This document shows positions 20,951-37,200 of a DNA stretch of 64,000 nt, piece by piece. Positions within the stretch are counted from its first letter, which is position 1; each line of letters opens with the position of its first letter. The notes beneath the pieces are model-generated. The model saw only the letters and a list, made by a program, of their open reading frames with translations. It had not been told where the DNA came from and did no database searches. The DNA lies in NCBI GenBank assembly GCA_963680875.1, contig OY804576.1, positions 74,715,668-74,779,667 of the forward strand. The letters run 5' to 3'. Both the position numbers and the translations under genes were made by a program. The stretch comes from Bathymodiolus brooksi. Taxonomy: Eukaryota > Mollusca > Bivalvia > Mytilida > Modiolidae.

Positions 20951-21292
20951 CTCCTCACTTCTTCACTCACTTCTGATTACTGGGTCAACTTTATACACGT
21001 GCTATTAGTGTTATTAAGTATTCTGATTACCCCTTTGGTACCTTTAAACTCTTCTTATGCCCATATTTTGCGAACAAAAATTATTACTACGAGTTTTATT
21101 ATTCATGAAGTTTTCTTTTCTGCAACATTGATCAGAGACGAATGTAATGATTTTTACACCTTGTACGTCATTTTGATCCACTAATTTATATCATGCATTG
21201 AAATATGCTGACACATTTTTTAACCAAGTTAATTAAATGATAAAAATAGTTATATTATAAAAATAATCTGGGTCACGGGTCACTGTAATCGG

Positions 21293-21638
21293 GCGGCTGT
21301 ATCGAGAAACAGATACCGTGTTGAAAAAACTGTTGATACGCATAACATATTGATAAATGCAATAAAATTTTATGTTCGTCTTCAAGAAATATGATAGACA
21401 AAACCATGTGCGAAGTTTTATGACGAAATATCTCCGATTTCTATGTAAATTTACGAGTTGAAGTTGCGGCTGTATCGAGAAACAGATACGGTGTTGAAAA
21501 AACTGTTGATACTCATAAAATATTGATAAATGCAATAAAATGTTATGTTTGTCTTCAAGAAATATGATAGACAAAACCATGTGTGAAGTTTAATGACGAA
21601 ATATCTCCGATTTCTATGTACATTTACGAGTTGAAGTG
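21293..21638. repeat. Two-copy 173-bp tandem duplication
   Basis: Two units starting GCGGCTGTATCGAGAAACAG at 21293 and 21466 are almost identical, including CTTCAAGAAATATGATAGAC and ATATCTCCGATTTCTATGTA. Open frames on the minus strand across it merely repeat with the unit. Confidence 0.9.
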
Positions 21639-22226
21639 GGGAAACACCCACAGGTAATTTTAGCGATGTATTTTTATCTTGGACAAGAATAATGAGCGTC
21701 CTGATTGGGTGACCGATTTAAAACACACTGACAACGCATGGTAAAAAGATGCATGTAAAAGAAACCTATGTTATATTTATTCATTTGTTTGATTCTGGAA
21801 TATTGTTGATCATTGATTTAAACAAGAAAAAAAGGGAAAAGGGGGGGGGGGGGAATTTTATTTGTGAATTTTACAGTTAAATAAATGTTATGTTTCGACA
21901 GTTTAAAGAGAAAAATAAAAAATTGTTGCGACTAAAGCTTAAATCAGCGTTAAAAATTGAACAAATATCAGTGGTTTTGTAAATGAGATTTATTTTAAAT
22001 AGAAAATCTGAATTTATTATTTATTAATTTATTATTAATGATACAATTTTATATCCCTTGGGAGGGGGAGGAGGGCTATGATGAAAATTTGAAATAAAAA
22101 CACAGGACCGGACTTTAAGTTAATAATATGAAATATTGACATCCACACTTGCCATTTGGACAGCACATTTCTGTGTCCACACTTGTAATAAAATAAAAAA
22201 TATGGAGAAAGGGTGAGCGTCTCGAT
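21639..22226. other. Non-coding; short G tract at 21840-21853
   Basis: AT-rich with a G run of about 14; nothing else assigned. Confidence 0.4.
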
Positions 22227-22440
22227 CGCGATCGTTCTGTAGTTGGTAGTGCATTTGCCTATGTAATATAAGTACCTATCACCACTAATAAATATATTCC
22301 CGCCAGTGGTGAGATGTGTTCGTGATAACTTTAATGGGATAAAGTTTGTCAGAGACTTACGTCAGGTCAGCGGTGGTCCCCGGCAATTGAGTGCCAAAAT
22401 ATAACTTAAATATTGTTGACAGTGGCAGTCAGCAATCATA
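22227..22440 (+). mobile_element. tRNA-derived SINE, diverged plus copy
   Basis: Head with GTAGTTGGTAGTGCATTTGC, then CACCACTAATAAATA, TGGGATAAAGTTTGTCAGAG, GTCAGGTCAGCGGTGGTCCC and a decayed tail AAATATTGTTGACAGTGGC. Confidence 0.7.
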
Positions 22441-23981
22441 AGTTCGTATGCATTTATGATGAAGGTCTTTTTTTAAATAAGATTGTTAGCAGATGCTGAT
22501 CATTTCCATGCTTGCATGATTTAGATCATAGCGAGCAACCGAGAGAGTAACCATACATATATACAAAAATAAACCTTCCAAGCCCTTGTGAGAAGTGTTT
22601 TCTAAACATATCACTACACAAAAACAGACATTACAGAACTGAATGTGAAACGTTTGTGGTGTGATGTAGAAATGACATCTCCCCGGTGATGCAGTGGGGT
22701 CTTCGTGACACCACTTGCAGTTTAATTTTTGCTTGCTTAGTCAGAAATTAGCATTACTATACCTAAATTTTATAAATGCATTTTTTTCCATGTGTAGTCA
22801 TTATATATATTACTACCATATAATTCTAATATTGATTTTGAATAACGATAGATTCGAACAATATATTTCTGAAATATGTTTATAATTTATAGCCTTAAAG
22901 TTCGTGGTATAAATCAATTTCACACGTATAGGTCATAAAATTAATCAAACACCTGACTTAATCTTCACTCTTAATAATTTAATTTAAAATATCCTTCATC
23001 TTTATTATTTGACAACGTGGGGTACTATTATTGACTCGAACCACTTTTGGCAAATAGAAACATACAATTTGTCACTACAGGTACGGTATGTAATTATTGT
23101 TCAGCAGAATATCAAGCTTTGTATTAACCGTTGTTAAAGATAAATAATACTGATGATTGCCTCCAGCTCAAGACTGACATAAGTTACCAAAATATGTGTT
23201 ACGAGATTCAGTAAGATTACGAGTCTGAATTGTTGGTCACATGCAACTCAGAGAGATCACATGATTATAATAAGCTGATTTTTGACGCCAAAAGAGCACC
23301 AATAGAGTGGCCCGGTGTAAAATTGTCCAACTTTAATTAAGAAATAATTCAGGGAAACCATAACTTGGATTTGTTTGAGACTTTAAGATGGATAATATTA
23401 TTTTCGTAAAAATGTAAGCTCGAACGAACTCAATGTTGTTGACTATCAGCTGCATCAATTATTTCAAGTCAACGAAACGTTACATATACTGGGGCCTGGT
23501 CAACCAGAACAACAACGTATATATTTAATACGATGTTTAAAAAAAAAAGATTTTGACAACAACACTTCTTGTTTTGTGCAGTGCCATGCTCATTTATTAA
23601 CACACCGTGTGAAAGTTATATATGTGATCAACTGTATCAAGCATAGGGGGCTATGCCAATATGAGCTAACTTCCGAAATAAATATGTTTTCTATTGACAA
23701 AGTGTTCTAGCAAGTTTCTTTACTTTTCAGTTAATCAGGTCAATAAAACGAAAGCAAAAGTAAACAAGCACTTGAGCAAACAATAACAAAGGTAATGTAT
23801 ATACTACAAAAATACAACCGGAACACAATACAACATGATAAAAGTAAAATTTACAGAGCAAACAAAACATGGACAGCACAAACTTTAACCACATGCGGAC
23901 AGAAAAGCGATAGGGTGCAGAGGGAATTACTGAAATAAACAATTAAACTATTGTAAAAGGAAAGAAAAAAAAAAGAAATAC
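22441..23981. other. Non-coding left flank of the satellite
   Basis: AT-rich; no exon, element or repeat of the families above was recognised. The 71-codon minus frame at 23727-23942 is cysteine- and phenylalanine-rich, without a recognisable domain, and was not called. Confidence 0.4.
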
Positions 23982-25299
23982 CATTTACTATATAGAGGTT
24001 AACTTACAATACACCGAAATAAATTCTAGATATGTTTTGACAACAAGCTAAAGGTGACAGGAAATAAGCCGCATATTCGAACACCTCTCACACAATACGA
24101 CTTACAACTCAGGATGGGTCTACTATATAGAGGTTAACAATAGTTCAATAGACAGTATTCCAACACCTCTCACACAATACGACCTACAACTCAGGATGGG
24201 TCTACTATATAGAGGTTAACATACAATAGTTCAATAGACTGTATTCCAACATCTCTCACACAATACGACCTACAACTCAGGATGGGTCTACTATATAGAG
24301 GTTAACATACAATAGTTCAATAGACTGTATTCCAACACCTCTCACACAATATAACCTACAACTCAGAATGGATCTACTATATAGAGGTTAGCATACAATA
24401 GTTCAATAGACTGTATTCCAACACCTCCCACACAATATGACCTACAACTCAGAATTGGTCTACTATATAGAGGTTAACATACAATAGTTCAATAGACTGT
24501 ATTCAAACACCACCCACACAATATGACCTACAACTCAGGATGGGTCTACTATATAGAGGTTAGCATACAATAGTTCAATAGACTGTATTCCAACACCTCT
24601 TACACAATACGTCCTTCAACTCAGGATAGGTGTACTATATAGAGGTTAGCATACAATAGTTCAATAGACTGTATTCCAACACCACTCACACAATACGACC
24701 TACAACTCAGAATGTGTCTACTATATAGAGGTTAGCATACGATAGTTCAATAGACTCTATTCCAACACCTCTCACACAATACGACCTACAACTCAGGATG
24801 CGTCTACTATATAGAGGTTAGCATACGATAGTTCAATAGACTCTATTCCAACACCTCTCACACAATATGCCCTACAACTCAGGATGGGTCTACTATATAG
24901 AGGTTAGCATACAATAGTTCAATAGACTGTATTCCAACACCTCTCACACAATACGTCCTTCAACTCAGAATGGGTCTACTATATAGAGGTTAGCATACGA
25001 TAGTTCAATAGACTCTATTCCAACACCTCTCACACAATACCACCTACAACTCAGAATGGGTCTACTATATAGAGGTTAACATACAATAGTTCAATAGACT
25101 GTATTCCAACACCTCTCACACAATACGACCAACAACTCAGGATGGGTCTACTATATAGAGGTTAGCATACAATAGTTCAATAGACTGTATTCCAACACCT
25201 CTCACACAATACAACCTTCAACTCAGGATGGGTCTACTATATAGAGGTTAACATACAATAGTTCAATAGACTGTATTCAAACACCACCCACACAATACG

Positions 25300-28200
25300 A
25301 CCTACAACTCAGAATGGGTCTACTATATAGAGGATAACATACAATAGTTCAATAGACTGTATTCAAACACCTCTCACACAATACAAATTTCAACTCAGAA
25401 TGGGTCTACTATATAGAGGTTAGCATACAATAATTCAATAGACTGTATTCAAACAACTCTCACACAATACGACCTTCAACTCAGGATGGGTCTACTATAT
25501 AGAGGTTAACATACAATAGTTCAATAGACTGTATTCAAACACCACCCATACAATACGACCTTCAACTCAGGATGGGTCTACTATATAGAGGTTAACATAC
25601 AATAGTTCAATAGACTGTATTCAAACACCTCTCACACAATACGACCTACAACTCAGAATGGGTTTACTATTTAGAGGTTAGCATACAATAGTTCAATAGA
25701 CTGTATTCAAACACCTCCCATACAATACAACCTTCAACTCAGGATGGGTCTACTATATAGAGGTTAGCATACAATAGTTCAATGGACTGTATTCAAACAC
25801 CTGCCATACAATACAACCTTCAACTCAGGATGAGTCTACTATATAGAGGTTAGCATACAATAGTTCAATAGACTGTATTCAAACACCTGCCATACAATAC
25901 AACCTTCAACTCAGGATGAGTCTACTATATAGAGGTTAGCATACAATAGTGCAATGGACTGTATTCAAACACCTGCCATACAATACAACCTTCAACTCAG
26001 GATGAGTCTACTATATAGAGGTTAACATACAATAGTTCAATAGACTGTATTCAAACACCACCCACACAATACGACCTACAACTCAGAATGGGTCTACTAT
26101 ATAGAGGTTAACATACAATAGTTCAATAGACTGTATTCAAACACCTCTCACACAATACGACCTACAACTCAAAATGGGTCTACTATATAGAGGTTAGCAT
26201 ACAATAGTTCAATAGACAGTATTCAAACACCACCCACACAATACGACCTACAACTCAGAATGGGTCTACTATATAGAGGTTAACATACAATAGTTCAATA
26301 GACTGTATTCAAATACCACCCACAATACGACCTACAACTCAGAATGGGTCTACTATATAGAGGATAACATACAATAGTTCAATAGACTGTATTCCAACAC
26401 CAACCACACAATACCAACTTCAACTCAGGATGGGTCTGCTATATAGAGGTTAGCATACAATATTTCAATAGACTGTATTCCAACACCTCTGAGACAATAC
26501 GACCTACAACTAAGAATGGGTCTACTATATAGAGGTTAACATACAATAGTTCAATAGACTGTATTCAAACACCTCTCACACAATACGACCTACAACTCAG
26601 AATGGGTCTACTATATAGAGGTTAACATACAATAGTTCAATAGACAGTTTTTAAACACCACCCACACAATACGACCTACAACTCAGAATGGGTCTACTAT
26701 ATAGAGGTTAACATACAATAGTTCAATAGACTGTATTCAAACACCACCCACAATACGACCTACAACTCAGAATGGGACTACTATATAGAGGATAACATAC
26801 AATAGTTCAATAGACTGTATTCCAACAACAACCACACAATACCAACTTCAACTCAGGATGGGTCTACTATATAGAGGTTAGCATACAATAGTTCAATAGA
26901 CTGTATTCCAACACCTCTCACACAATACGACCTACAACTAAGAATGGGTCTACTATATAGAGGTTAGCATACAATAGTTCAATAGACTGTATTCCAACAC
27001 GACTCACACAATACGACCTACAACTCAGAATGGGTCTACTATATAGAGGTTAACACACAATAGTTCAATAGACTGTATTCAAACACCTGCCATACAATAC
27101 AACCTTCAACTCAGGATGGGTCTACTATATAGAGGTTAACATACAATAGTTCAATAGACTGTATTCAAACACCTCTCACACAATACGACCTACAACTCAG
27201 AATGGGTTTACTATTTAGAGGTTAGCATACAATAGTTCAATAGACTGTATTCAAACACCTCCCATACAATACGACCTTCAACTCAGATTGGTCTACTATA
27301 TAGAGGTTTACATACAATAGTTCAATGGACTGTATTCAAACACCTGCCATACAATACAACCTTCAACTCAGGATGAGTCTACTATATAGAGGTTAACATA
27401 CAATAGTTCAATAGACTGTAATCAAACACCACCCACACAATACGACCTACAACTCAGAATGGGTCTACTATATAGAGGTCAACATACAATAGTTCAATAG
27501 ACTGTATTCAAACACCTCTCACACAATACGACCTACAACTCAGAATGGGTCTACTATATAGAGGTTAACATACAATAGTTCAATAGACAGTATTCAAACA
27601 CCACCCACACAATACGACCTACAACTCAGAATGGGTCTACTATATAGAGGTTAACATCCAATAGTTCAATAGACTGTATTCCAACACCAACCACACAATA
27701 CCAACTTCAACTCAGGATGGGTCTACTATATAGAGGTTAGCATACAATAGTTCAATAGACTGTATTCCAACTCCTCTCACACAATACGACCTACAACTAA
27801 GAATGGGTCTACTATATAGAGGTTAACATACAATAGTTCAATAGACTGTATTCAAACACCTCTCACACAATACGACCTACAACTCAGAATGGGTCTACTA
27901 TATAGAGGTTAACATACAATAGTTCAATAGACAGTTTTTAAACACCACCCACACAATACGACCTACAACTCAGAATGGGTCTACTATATAGAGGTTAACA
28001 TACAATAGTTCAATAGACTGTATTCCAACACCACCCACAATACGACCTACAACTCAGAATGGGACTACTATATAGAGGATAACATACAATAGTTCAATAG
28101 ACTGTATTCCAACACCAACCACACAATACCAACTTCAACTCAGGATGGGTCTACTATATAGAGGTTAGCATACAATAGTTCAATAGACTGTATTCCAACA

Positions 28201-31200
28201 CCTCTCATACAATACGACCTACAACTCAGAATGGGTCTACTATATAGAGGTTAACATACAATAGTTCAATAGACTGTATTCAAACACCTCTCACACAATA
28301 CAAATTTCAACTCAGAATGTGTCTACTATATAGAGGTTAGCATACAATAATTCAATAGACTGTATTCAAACAACTCTCACACAATACGATCTTCAACCCA
28401 GGATGGGTCTACTATATAGAGGTTAACATACAATAGTTCAATAGACTATTCAAACACCACCCACACAATACGACCTTCAACTGAGGATGGGTCTACTATA
28501 TAGAGGTTAGCATACAATAGTTCAATAGACTGTATTCAAACACCTCTCACCCAATACGACCTTCAACTCAGGATGCGTCTACTATATAGAGGTTAACATA
28601 CAATAGTTCAATAGACTGTATTCCAACACCTCTCACACAATACAAATTTCAACTCAGAATGGGTCTACTATATAGAGGTTAACATACAATAGTTCAATAG
28701 ACTGTATTCAAACACCTCTCACACAATACAAATTTCAACTCAGAATGGGTCTACTATATAGAGGTTAGCATACAATAGTTCAATAGACTGTATTCCAACA
28801 CCTCTCACGCAATACGACCTTCAACTCAGAATGGATCTACTATATAGAGGTTAACATACATTAGTTCAATAGACTGTATTCCAACACCTCTCACACAATG
28901 CGACCTATAACTCAGGATGGGTCTACTATATAGAAGTTAGCATACAATAGTTCAATAGACTTAATTCCAACACCTCTCACACCATACAACCTTCAACTCA
29001 GGATGGGTCTACTATATAGAGGTTAACATACAATAGTTCAATAGACTGTATTCCAACACCTCTCACACAATACGACCTACAACTCAGAATGGGTCTACTA
29101 TATAGAGGTTAGCATACAATAGTTCAATAGACTGTATTCCAACACCTCTCACACAATGCGACCTACAACTCAGGATGGGTCTACTATATAGAGGTTAGCA
29201 TACAATAGTTCAATAGACTGTATTCCAACACCTCTCACACAATACGACCTACAACTCAGAATGGGTCTACTACATAGAGATTAGCATACAATAGTTCATT
29301 AGACTGTATTCCAACACCTCTCACACAATGCGACCTTCAACTCAGGATGGGTCTACTATATAGAGGTTAGCATACAATAGACTGTATTCCAACACCTCTC
29401 ACACAATACAACCTTCAACTCAGGATGGTTCTACTATATAGATATTAGCATACAATAGTTCAATCGACTGTATTCCAACACCACCCACACAATACGACCT
29501 TCAACTCAGGATGGGTCTACTATATAGAGGTTAACATACAATAGTTCAATAGACTGTATTCCAACACCTCTGAGACAATACAAATTTCAACTCAAGATTG
29601 GTCTACTATATAGAGATTAGCATACAATAGTTCAATAGACTTTATTCCAACACCTCTCACACAATACGACCTACAACTCAGAATGGGTTTACTATATAGA
29701 GGTTAACATACAATAGTTCAATAGACTGGAATACACCTCTCACACAATACGACCTACAACTCAGAATGGGTCTACTATATAGAGGTTAATATACAATAGT
29801 TCAATAGACTGTATTCCAACACCTCTAACACAATGCGACCTACAACTCAGGATGGGTCTACTATATAGAGGTTAGCATACAAAAGTTCAATAGACTGTAT
29901 TCCAACACCTCTCACACAATACAAATTTCAACTCAGGATGGGTCTACTATATAGAGATTAGCATACAATAGTTCAATAGACTGTATTCCAGCACATCTTA
30001 CACAATACGACCTACAACTCAGAATGGGTCTACTATATAGAGGTTAGCATACAATATTTCAATAGACTGTATTCCAACACCTCCCACACAATACGACCTA
30101 CAACTCAGAATGGGTCTACTATATAGAGGTTAACATACAATAGTTCAATAGACCGTATTTCAACACCTCTCACACAATGCGACCTACAAAACCAACACCT
30201 CGCACACAATACAACCTTCAAATCAGGATGTGTCTACTATATAGAGGTTAGCATACAATAGTTCAATAGACTGTATTCCAACACCTCTCACACAATACAA
30301 CCTTCAAATCAGGATGGGTCTACTATATAGAGGTTAGCATACAATAGTTCAATACTGTATTCCAACACTTCTCATACAATGCGACCTACAACTCAGGATG
30401 GGTCTACTATATAGAAGTTAACATACAATAGTTCAATAGACTGTATTCCAACACCTCTAACCCAATACGACCTTCAACGCAGGATGCGTCTACTATATAG
30501 AGGTTAGCATACAATAGTTCAATAGACTGTATTCTAACATCTCTCACACAATACAAACTTCAACTCAGAATGAGTATACTATATAGAGGTTAACATACAA
30601 TAGTTCAATAGACTGCATTCCACCACCTCTCACACAATACGACCTACAATTCAGGATGGGTCTACTATATAGAGATTAGCATACAATAGTTCAATAGACT
30701 GTATTCCAACACCTCTCACACCATACAAACTTCAACTCAGGATGGGTCTACTATATAGAGGTTAACATACAATAGTTCAATATACTGTATTCCAAAAGCA
30801 CTCACACAATACGACCTACAACTCAGAATGGGTCTACTATATAGAGGTTAGCATACAATAGTCCAATAGACTGTATTCCAACACCTCTCACACAATGCGA
30901 ACTACAACTCAGGATGGGTCTACTATATAGAGGTTAGCATACAATTGTTCAATAGACTGTATTCCAACACCTCTCACACAATACGACCTACAACTTAGAA
31001 TGGGTCTACTATATAGAGGTTAACATACAATAGTTCAATAGACTGTATTCCAACACCTCTCACACAATACGACCTACAACTCAGGATGGGTCTACTATAT
31101 AGAGGTTAACATACAATAGTTCAATAGACTGTATTCCAACATCTCTCACACAATATGACCTACAACTCAGAATGGATCTACTATATAGAGGTTAGCATAC

Positions 31201-34200
31201 AATAGTTCAATAGACTGTATTCCAACACCTCCCACACAATATGACCTACAACTCAGAATGGGTCTACTATATAGAGGTTAACATACAATAGTTCAATAGA
31301 CTGTATTCAAACACCACCCACACAATATGACCTACAACTCAGGATGGGTCTACTATATAGAGGTTAGCATACAATTGTTCAATAGACTGTATTCCAACAC
31401 CTCTTACACAATACGACCTTCAACTCAGGATAGGTCTACTATATAGAGGTTAGCATACAATAGTTCAATAGACTGTATTCAAACACCTCTAACACAATAC
31501 GACCAACAACTCAAAATGGGTTTACTATATAGAGATTAACATACAATAGTTCAATAGTCTGTATTCCAACATCTCTCACACAATACAACCTTCAACTCAG
31601 GATGGGTCTACAATATAGAGGTTAACATACAATAGTTCAATAGACTGTATTCAAATACCTGCCATACAATATAACCTTCAACTCAGGATGGGTCTACTAT
31701 ATAGAGGTTAGCATACAATAGTTCAATAGACTGTATTCCAACACCTCTCACACAATACAACCTTCAACTCAGGATGGGTCTACTATATAGAGGTTAGCAT
31801 ACAATAGTTCAATAGACTGTATTCAAACACCTCTCACACAATACGACCTACAACTCAGAATGGGTCTACTAGTTAGAGGTTAACATACAATAGTTCAATA
31901 GACTGTATTCAAACACCTCCCATACAATACGACCTTCAACTCAGGATGGGTCTACTATATAGAGGTTAACATACAATAGTTCAATAGACTGTATTCAAAC
32001 GCCACCCACACAATACGACCTACAACTCAGAATGGGTCTACTATATAGAGGTTAACATACAATAGTTCAATAGACTGTATTCAAACACCTCTCACACAAT
32101 ACGACCTACAACTCAGAATGGGTCTACTATATAGAGGTTAGCATACAATAGTTCAATAGACTGTATTCCAACACCTCTCACACAATACGAACTACAACTC
32201 AGAATGGGTCTACTATATAGAGGTTAACATACAATAGTTCAATAGACTGTATTCAAACACCACCCACACAATACGACCTTCAACTCAGGATGGGTCTACT
32301 ATATAGAGGTTAGCATACAATAGATCAATACTGTATTCCAACACCTCTCACACAATGCGACCTACAACTCAGGATGGGTCTACTATATAGAGGTTAACAT
32401 ACAATAGTTCAATAGACTGTATTCCAACACCTCTCACCCAATACGACCTTCAACTCAGGATGGGTCTACTATATATAGGTTAGCATACAATAGTTCAATA
32501 CTGTATTCCAACACCTCTCACACAATGCGATCTACAACTCAGGATGCGTCTACTATATAGAGGTTAGCATACAATAGTTCAATAGACTGTATTTCTACAC
32601 CTCTCACACAATACAAATTTCAACTCAGAATGGGTCTACTATATAGAGGTTAACATACAATAGTTCAATAGACTGTATTAAAACACCTCTCACACAATAC
32701 AAATTTCAACTCAGAATGTGTCTACTATATAGAGGTTAGCATACAATAGTTCAATAGACTGTATTCCAACACCTCTCACACAATACGACATACAAGTCAG
32801 GGTGGGTCTACCATATAGAGATTAACATACAATAGTTCAATAGAGTGTATTCAAACACCTCTCACGCAATACGATCTACAACTCAGAATGGGTCTACTAT
32901 ATAGAGATTAGCATACAATAGTTCAATAAACTGTATTCCTACACCTCTCACACAATACAAATTTCAACTCAGAATGGGTCTACTATATAGAGGTTAGCAT
33001 ACAATAGTTCAATAGACTGTATTCAAACACCTCTCACACAATACAAATTTCAACTCAGAATGTGTCTACTATATAGAGGTTAGCATACAATAGTTCAATA
33101 AACTGTATTCCAACACCTCTCACACAATACGACCTACAACTCAGAATGGGTCTACTATATAGAGGTTAACATACAATAGTTCAATAGACTGTATTCAAAC
33201 ACCTCTCACACAATACGACCTACAACTCAGAATGGGTCTACTATATAGAGGTTAACATACAATAGTTCAATAGACAGTATTCAAACACCACCCACACAAT
33301 ACGACCTACAACTCAGAATGGGTCTACTATATAGAGGTTAACATACAATAGTTCAATAGACTGAATTCCAACACCACCCACACAATACGACCTACAACTC
33401 AGGATGGGTCTACTATATAGAGGTTAGCATACAATAGTTCAATAGACTGCATTCAAACACCTCTCACACAATACGACCTACAACTCAGAATGGGTCTACT
33501 ATATAGAGGATAACATACAATAGTTCAATAGACTGTATTCCAACACCACCCACACAATACGACCTTCAACTCAGGATGGGTCTACTATATAGAGGTTAGC
33601 ATACAATTGTTCAATAGACTGTATTCCAACACCTCTCACACAATACGAACTACAACTCAGAATGGGTCTACTATATAGAGGTTAACATACAATAGTTCAA
33701 TAGACTGTATTCCAACACCTCTCACACAATACGACCAACAACTCAGGATGGGTCTACTATATAGAGGTTAGCATACAATAGTTCAATAGACTGTATTCCA
33801 ACACCTCTCACACAATACAACCTTCAACTCAGGATGGGTCTACTATATAGAGGTTAACATACAATAGTTCAATAGACTGTATTCAAACACCACCCACACA
33901 ATACGACCTACAACTCAGAATGGGTCTACTATATAGAGGATAACATACAATAGTTCAATAGACTGTATTCAAACACCTCTCACACAATACAAATTTCAAC
34001 TCAGAATGGGTCTACTATATAGAGGTTAGCATACAATAATTCAATAGACTGTATTCAAACAACTCTCACACAATACGACCTTCAACTCAGGATGGGTCTA
34101 CTATATAGAGGTTAACATACAATAGTTCAATAGACTGTATTCAAACACCACCCATACAATACGACCTTCAACTCAGGATGGGTCTACTATATAGAGGTTA

Positions 34201-37200
34201 ACATACAATAGTTCAATAGACTGTATTCAAACACCTCTCACACAATACGACCTACAACTCAGAATGGGTTTACTATTTAGAGGTTAGCATACAATAGTTC
34301 AATAGACTGTATTCAAACACCTCCCATACAATACGACCTTCAACTCAGGATGGGTCTACTATATAGAGGTTAACATACAATAGTTCAATAGACTGTATTC
34401 AAACGCCACCCACACAATACGACCTACAACTCAGAATGGGTCTACTATATAGAGGTTAACATACAATAGTTCAATAGACTGTATTCAAACACCTCTCACA
34501 CAATACGACCTACAACTCAGAATGGGTCTACTATATAGAGGTTAGCATACAATAGTTCAATAGACTGTATTCCAACACCTCTCACACAATACGAACTACA
34601 ACTCAGAATGGGTCTACTATATAGAGGTTAACATACAATAGTTCAATAGACTGTATTCAAACACCACCCACACAATACGACCTTCAACTCAGGATGGGTC
34701 TACTATATAGAGGTTAGCATACAATAGATCAATACTGTATTCCAACACCTCTCACACAATGCGACCTACAACTCAGGATGGGTCTACTATATAGAGGTTA
34801 ACATACAATAGTTCAATAGACTGTATTCCAACACCTCTCACCCAATACGACCTTCAACTCAGGATGGGTCTACTATATATAGGTTAGCATACAATAGTTC
34901 AATACTGTATTCCAACACCTCTCACACAATGCGATCTACAACTCAGGATGCGTCTACTATATAGAGGTTAGCATACAATAGTTCAATAGACTGTATTTCT
35001 ACACCTCTCACACAATACAAATTTCAACTCAGAATGGGTCTACTATATAGAGGTTAACATACAATAGTTCAATAGACTGTATTAAAACACCTCTCACACA
35101 ATACAAATTTCAACTCAGAATGTGTCTACTATATAGAGGTTAGCATACAATAGTTCAATAGACTGTATTCCAACACCTCTCACACAATACGACATACAAG
35201 TCAGGGTGGGTCTACCATATAGAGATTAACATACAATAGTTCAATAGAGTGTATTCAAACACCTCTCACGCAATACGATCTACAACTCAGAATGGGTCTA
35301 CTATATAGAGATTAGCATACAATAGTTCAATAAACTGTATTCCTACACCTCTCACACAATACAAATTTCAACTCAGAATGGGTCTACTATATAGAGGTTA
35401 GCATACAATAGTTCAATAGACTGTATTCAAACACCTCTCACACAATACAAATTTCAACTCAGAATGTGTCTACTATATAGAGGTTAGCATACAATAGTTC
35501 AATAAACTGTATTCCAACACCTCTCACACAATACGACCTACAACTCAGAATGGGTCTACTATATAGAGGTTAACATACAATAGTTCAATAGACTGTATTC
35601 AAACACCTCTCACACAATACGACCTACAACTCAGAATGGGTCTACTATATAGAGGTTAACATACAATAGTTCAATAGACAGTATTCAAACACCACCCACA
35701 CAATACGACCTACAACTCAGAATGGGTCTACTATATAGAGGTTAACATACAATAGTTCAATAGACTGAATTCCAACACCACCCACACAATACGACCTACA
35801 ACTCAGGATGGGTCTACTATATAGAGGTTAGCATACAATAGTTCAATAGACTGCATTCAAACACCTCTCACACAATACGACCTACAACTCAGAATGGGTC
35901 TACTATATAGAGGATAACATACAATAGTTCAATAGACTGTATTCCAACACCACCCACACAATACGACCTTCAACTCAGGATGGGTCTACTATATAGAGGT
36001 TAGCATACAATTGTTCAATAGACTGTATTCCAACACCTCTCACACAATACGAACTACAACTCAGAATGGGTCTACTATATAGAGGTTAACATACAATAGT
36101 TCAATAGACTGTATTCAAACACCTCTCACACAATACGACCAACAACTCAGGATGGGTCTACTATATAGAGGTTAGCATACAATAGTTCAATAGACTGTAT
36201 TCCAACACCTCTCACACAATACAACCTTCAACTCAGGATGGGTCTACTATATAGAGGTTAACATACAATAGTTCAATAGACTGTATTCAAACACCACCCA
36301 CACAATACGACCTACAACTCAGAATGGGTCTACTATATAGAGGATAACATACAATAGTTCAATAGACTGTATTCAAACACCTCTCACACAATACAAATTT
36401 CAACTCAGAATGGGTCTACTATATAGAGGTTAGCATACAATAATTCAATAGACTGTATTCAAACAACTCTCACACAATACGACCTTCAACTCAGGATGGG
36501 TCTACTATATAGAGGTTAACATACAATAGTTCAATAGACTGTATTCAAACACCACCCATACAATACGACCTTCAACTCAGGATGGGTCTACTATATAGAG
36601 GTTAACATACAATAGTTCAATAGACTGTATTCAAACACCTCTCACACAATACGACCTACAACTCAGAATGGGTTTACTATTTAGAGGTTAGCATACAATA
36701 GTTCAATAGACTGTATTCAAACACCTCCCATACAATACAACCTTCAACTCAGGATGGGTCTACTATATAGAGGTTAGCATACAATAGTTCAATGGACTGT
36801 ATTCAAACACCTGCCATACAATACAACCTTCAACTCAGGATGAGTCTACTATATAGAGGTTAGCATACAATAGTGCAATGGACTGTATTCAAACACCTGC
36901 CATACAATACAACCTTCAACTCAGGATGAGTCTACTATATAGAGGTTAACATACAATAGTTCAATAGACTGTATTCAAACACCACCCACACAATACGACC
37001 TACAACTCAGAATGGGTCTACTATATAGAGGTTAACATACAATAGTTCAATAGACTGTATTCAAACACCTCTCACACAATACGACCTACAACTCAAAATG
37101 GGTCTACTATATAGAGGTTAGCATACAATAGTTCAATAGACAGTATTCAAACACCACCCACACAATACGACCTACAACTCAGAATGGGTCTACTATATAG

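Noticed and set aside
20852..21184. 110-codon open frame
   Set aside because: It begins inside a SINE body and continues into unique AT-rich DNA without any recognisable motif.
21233..21651. Minus-strand frames of 66 and 115 codons
   Set aside because: They repeat with the 173-bp duplication; nothing besides the duplication keeps them open.
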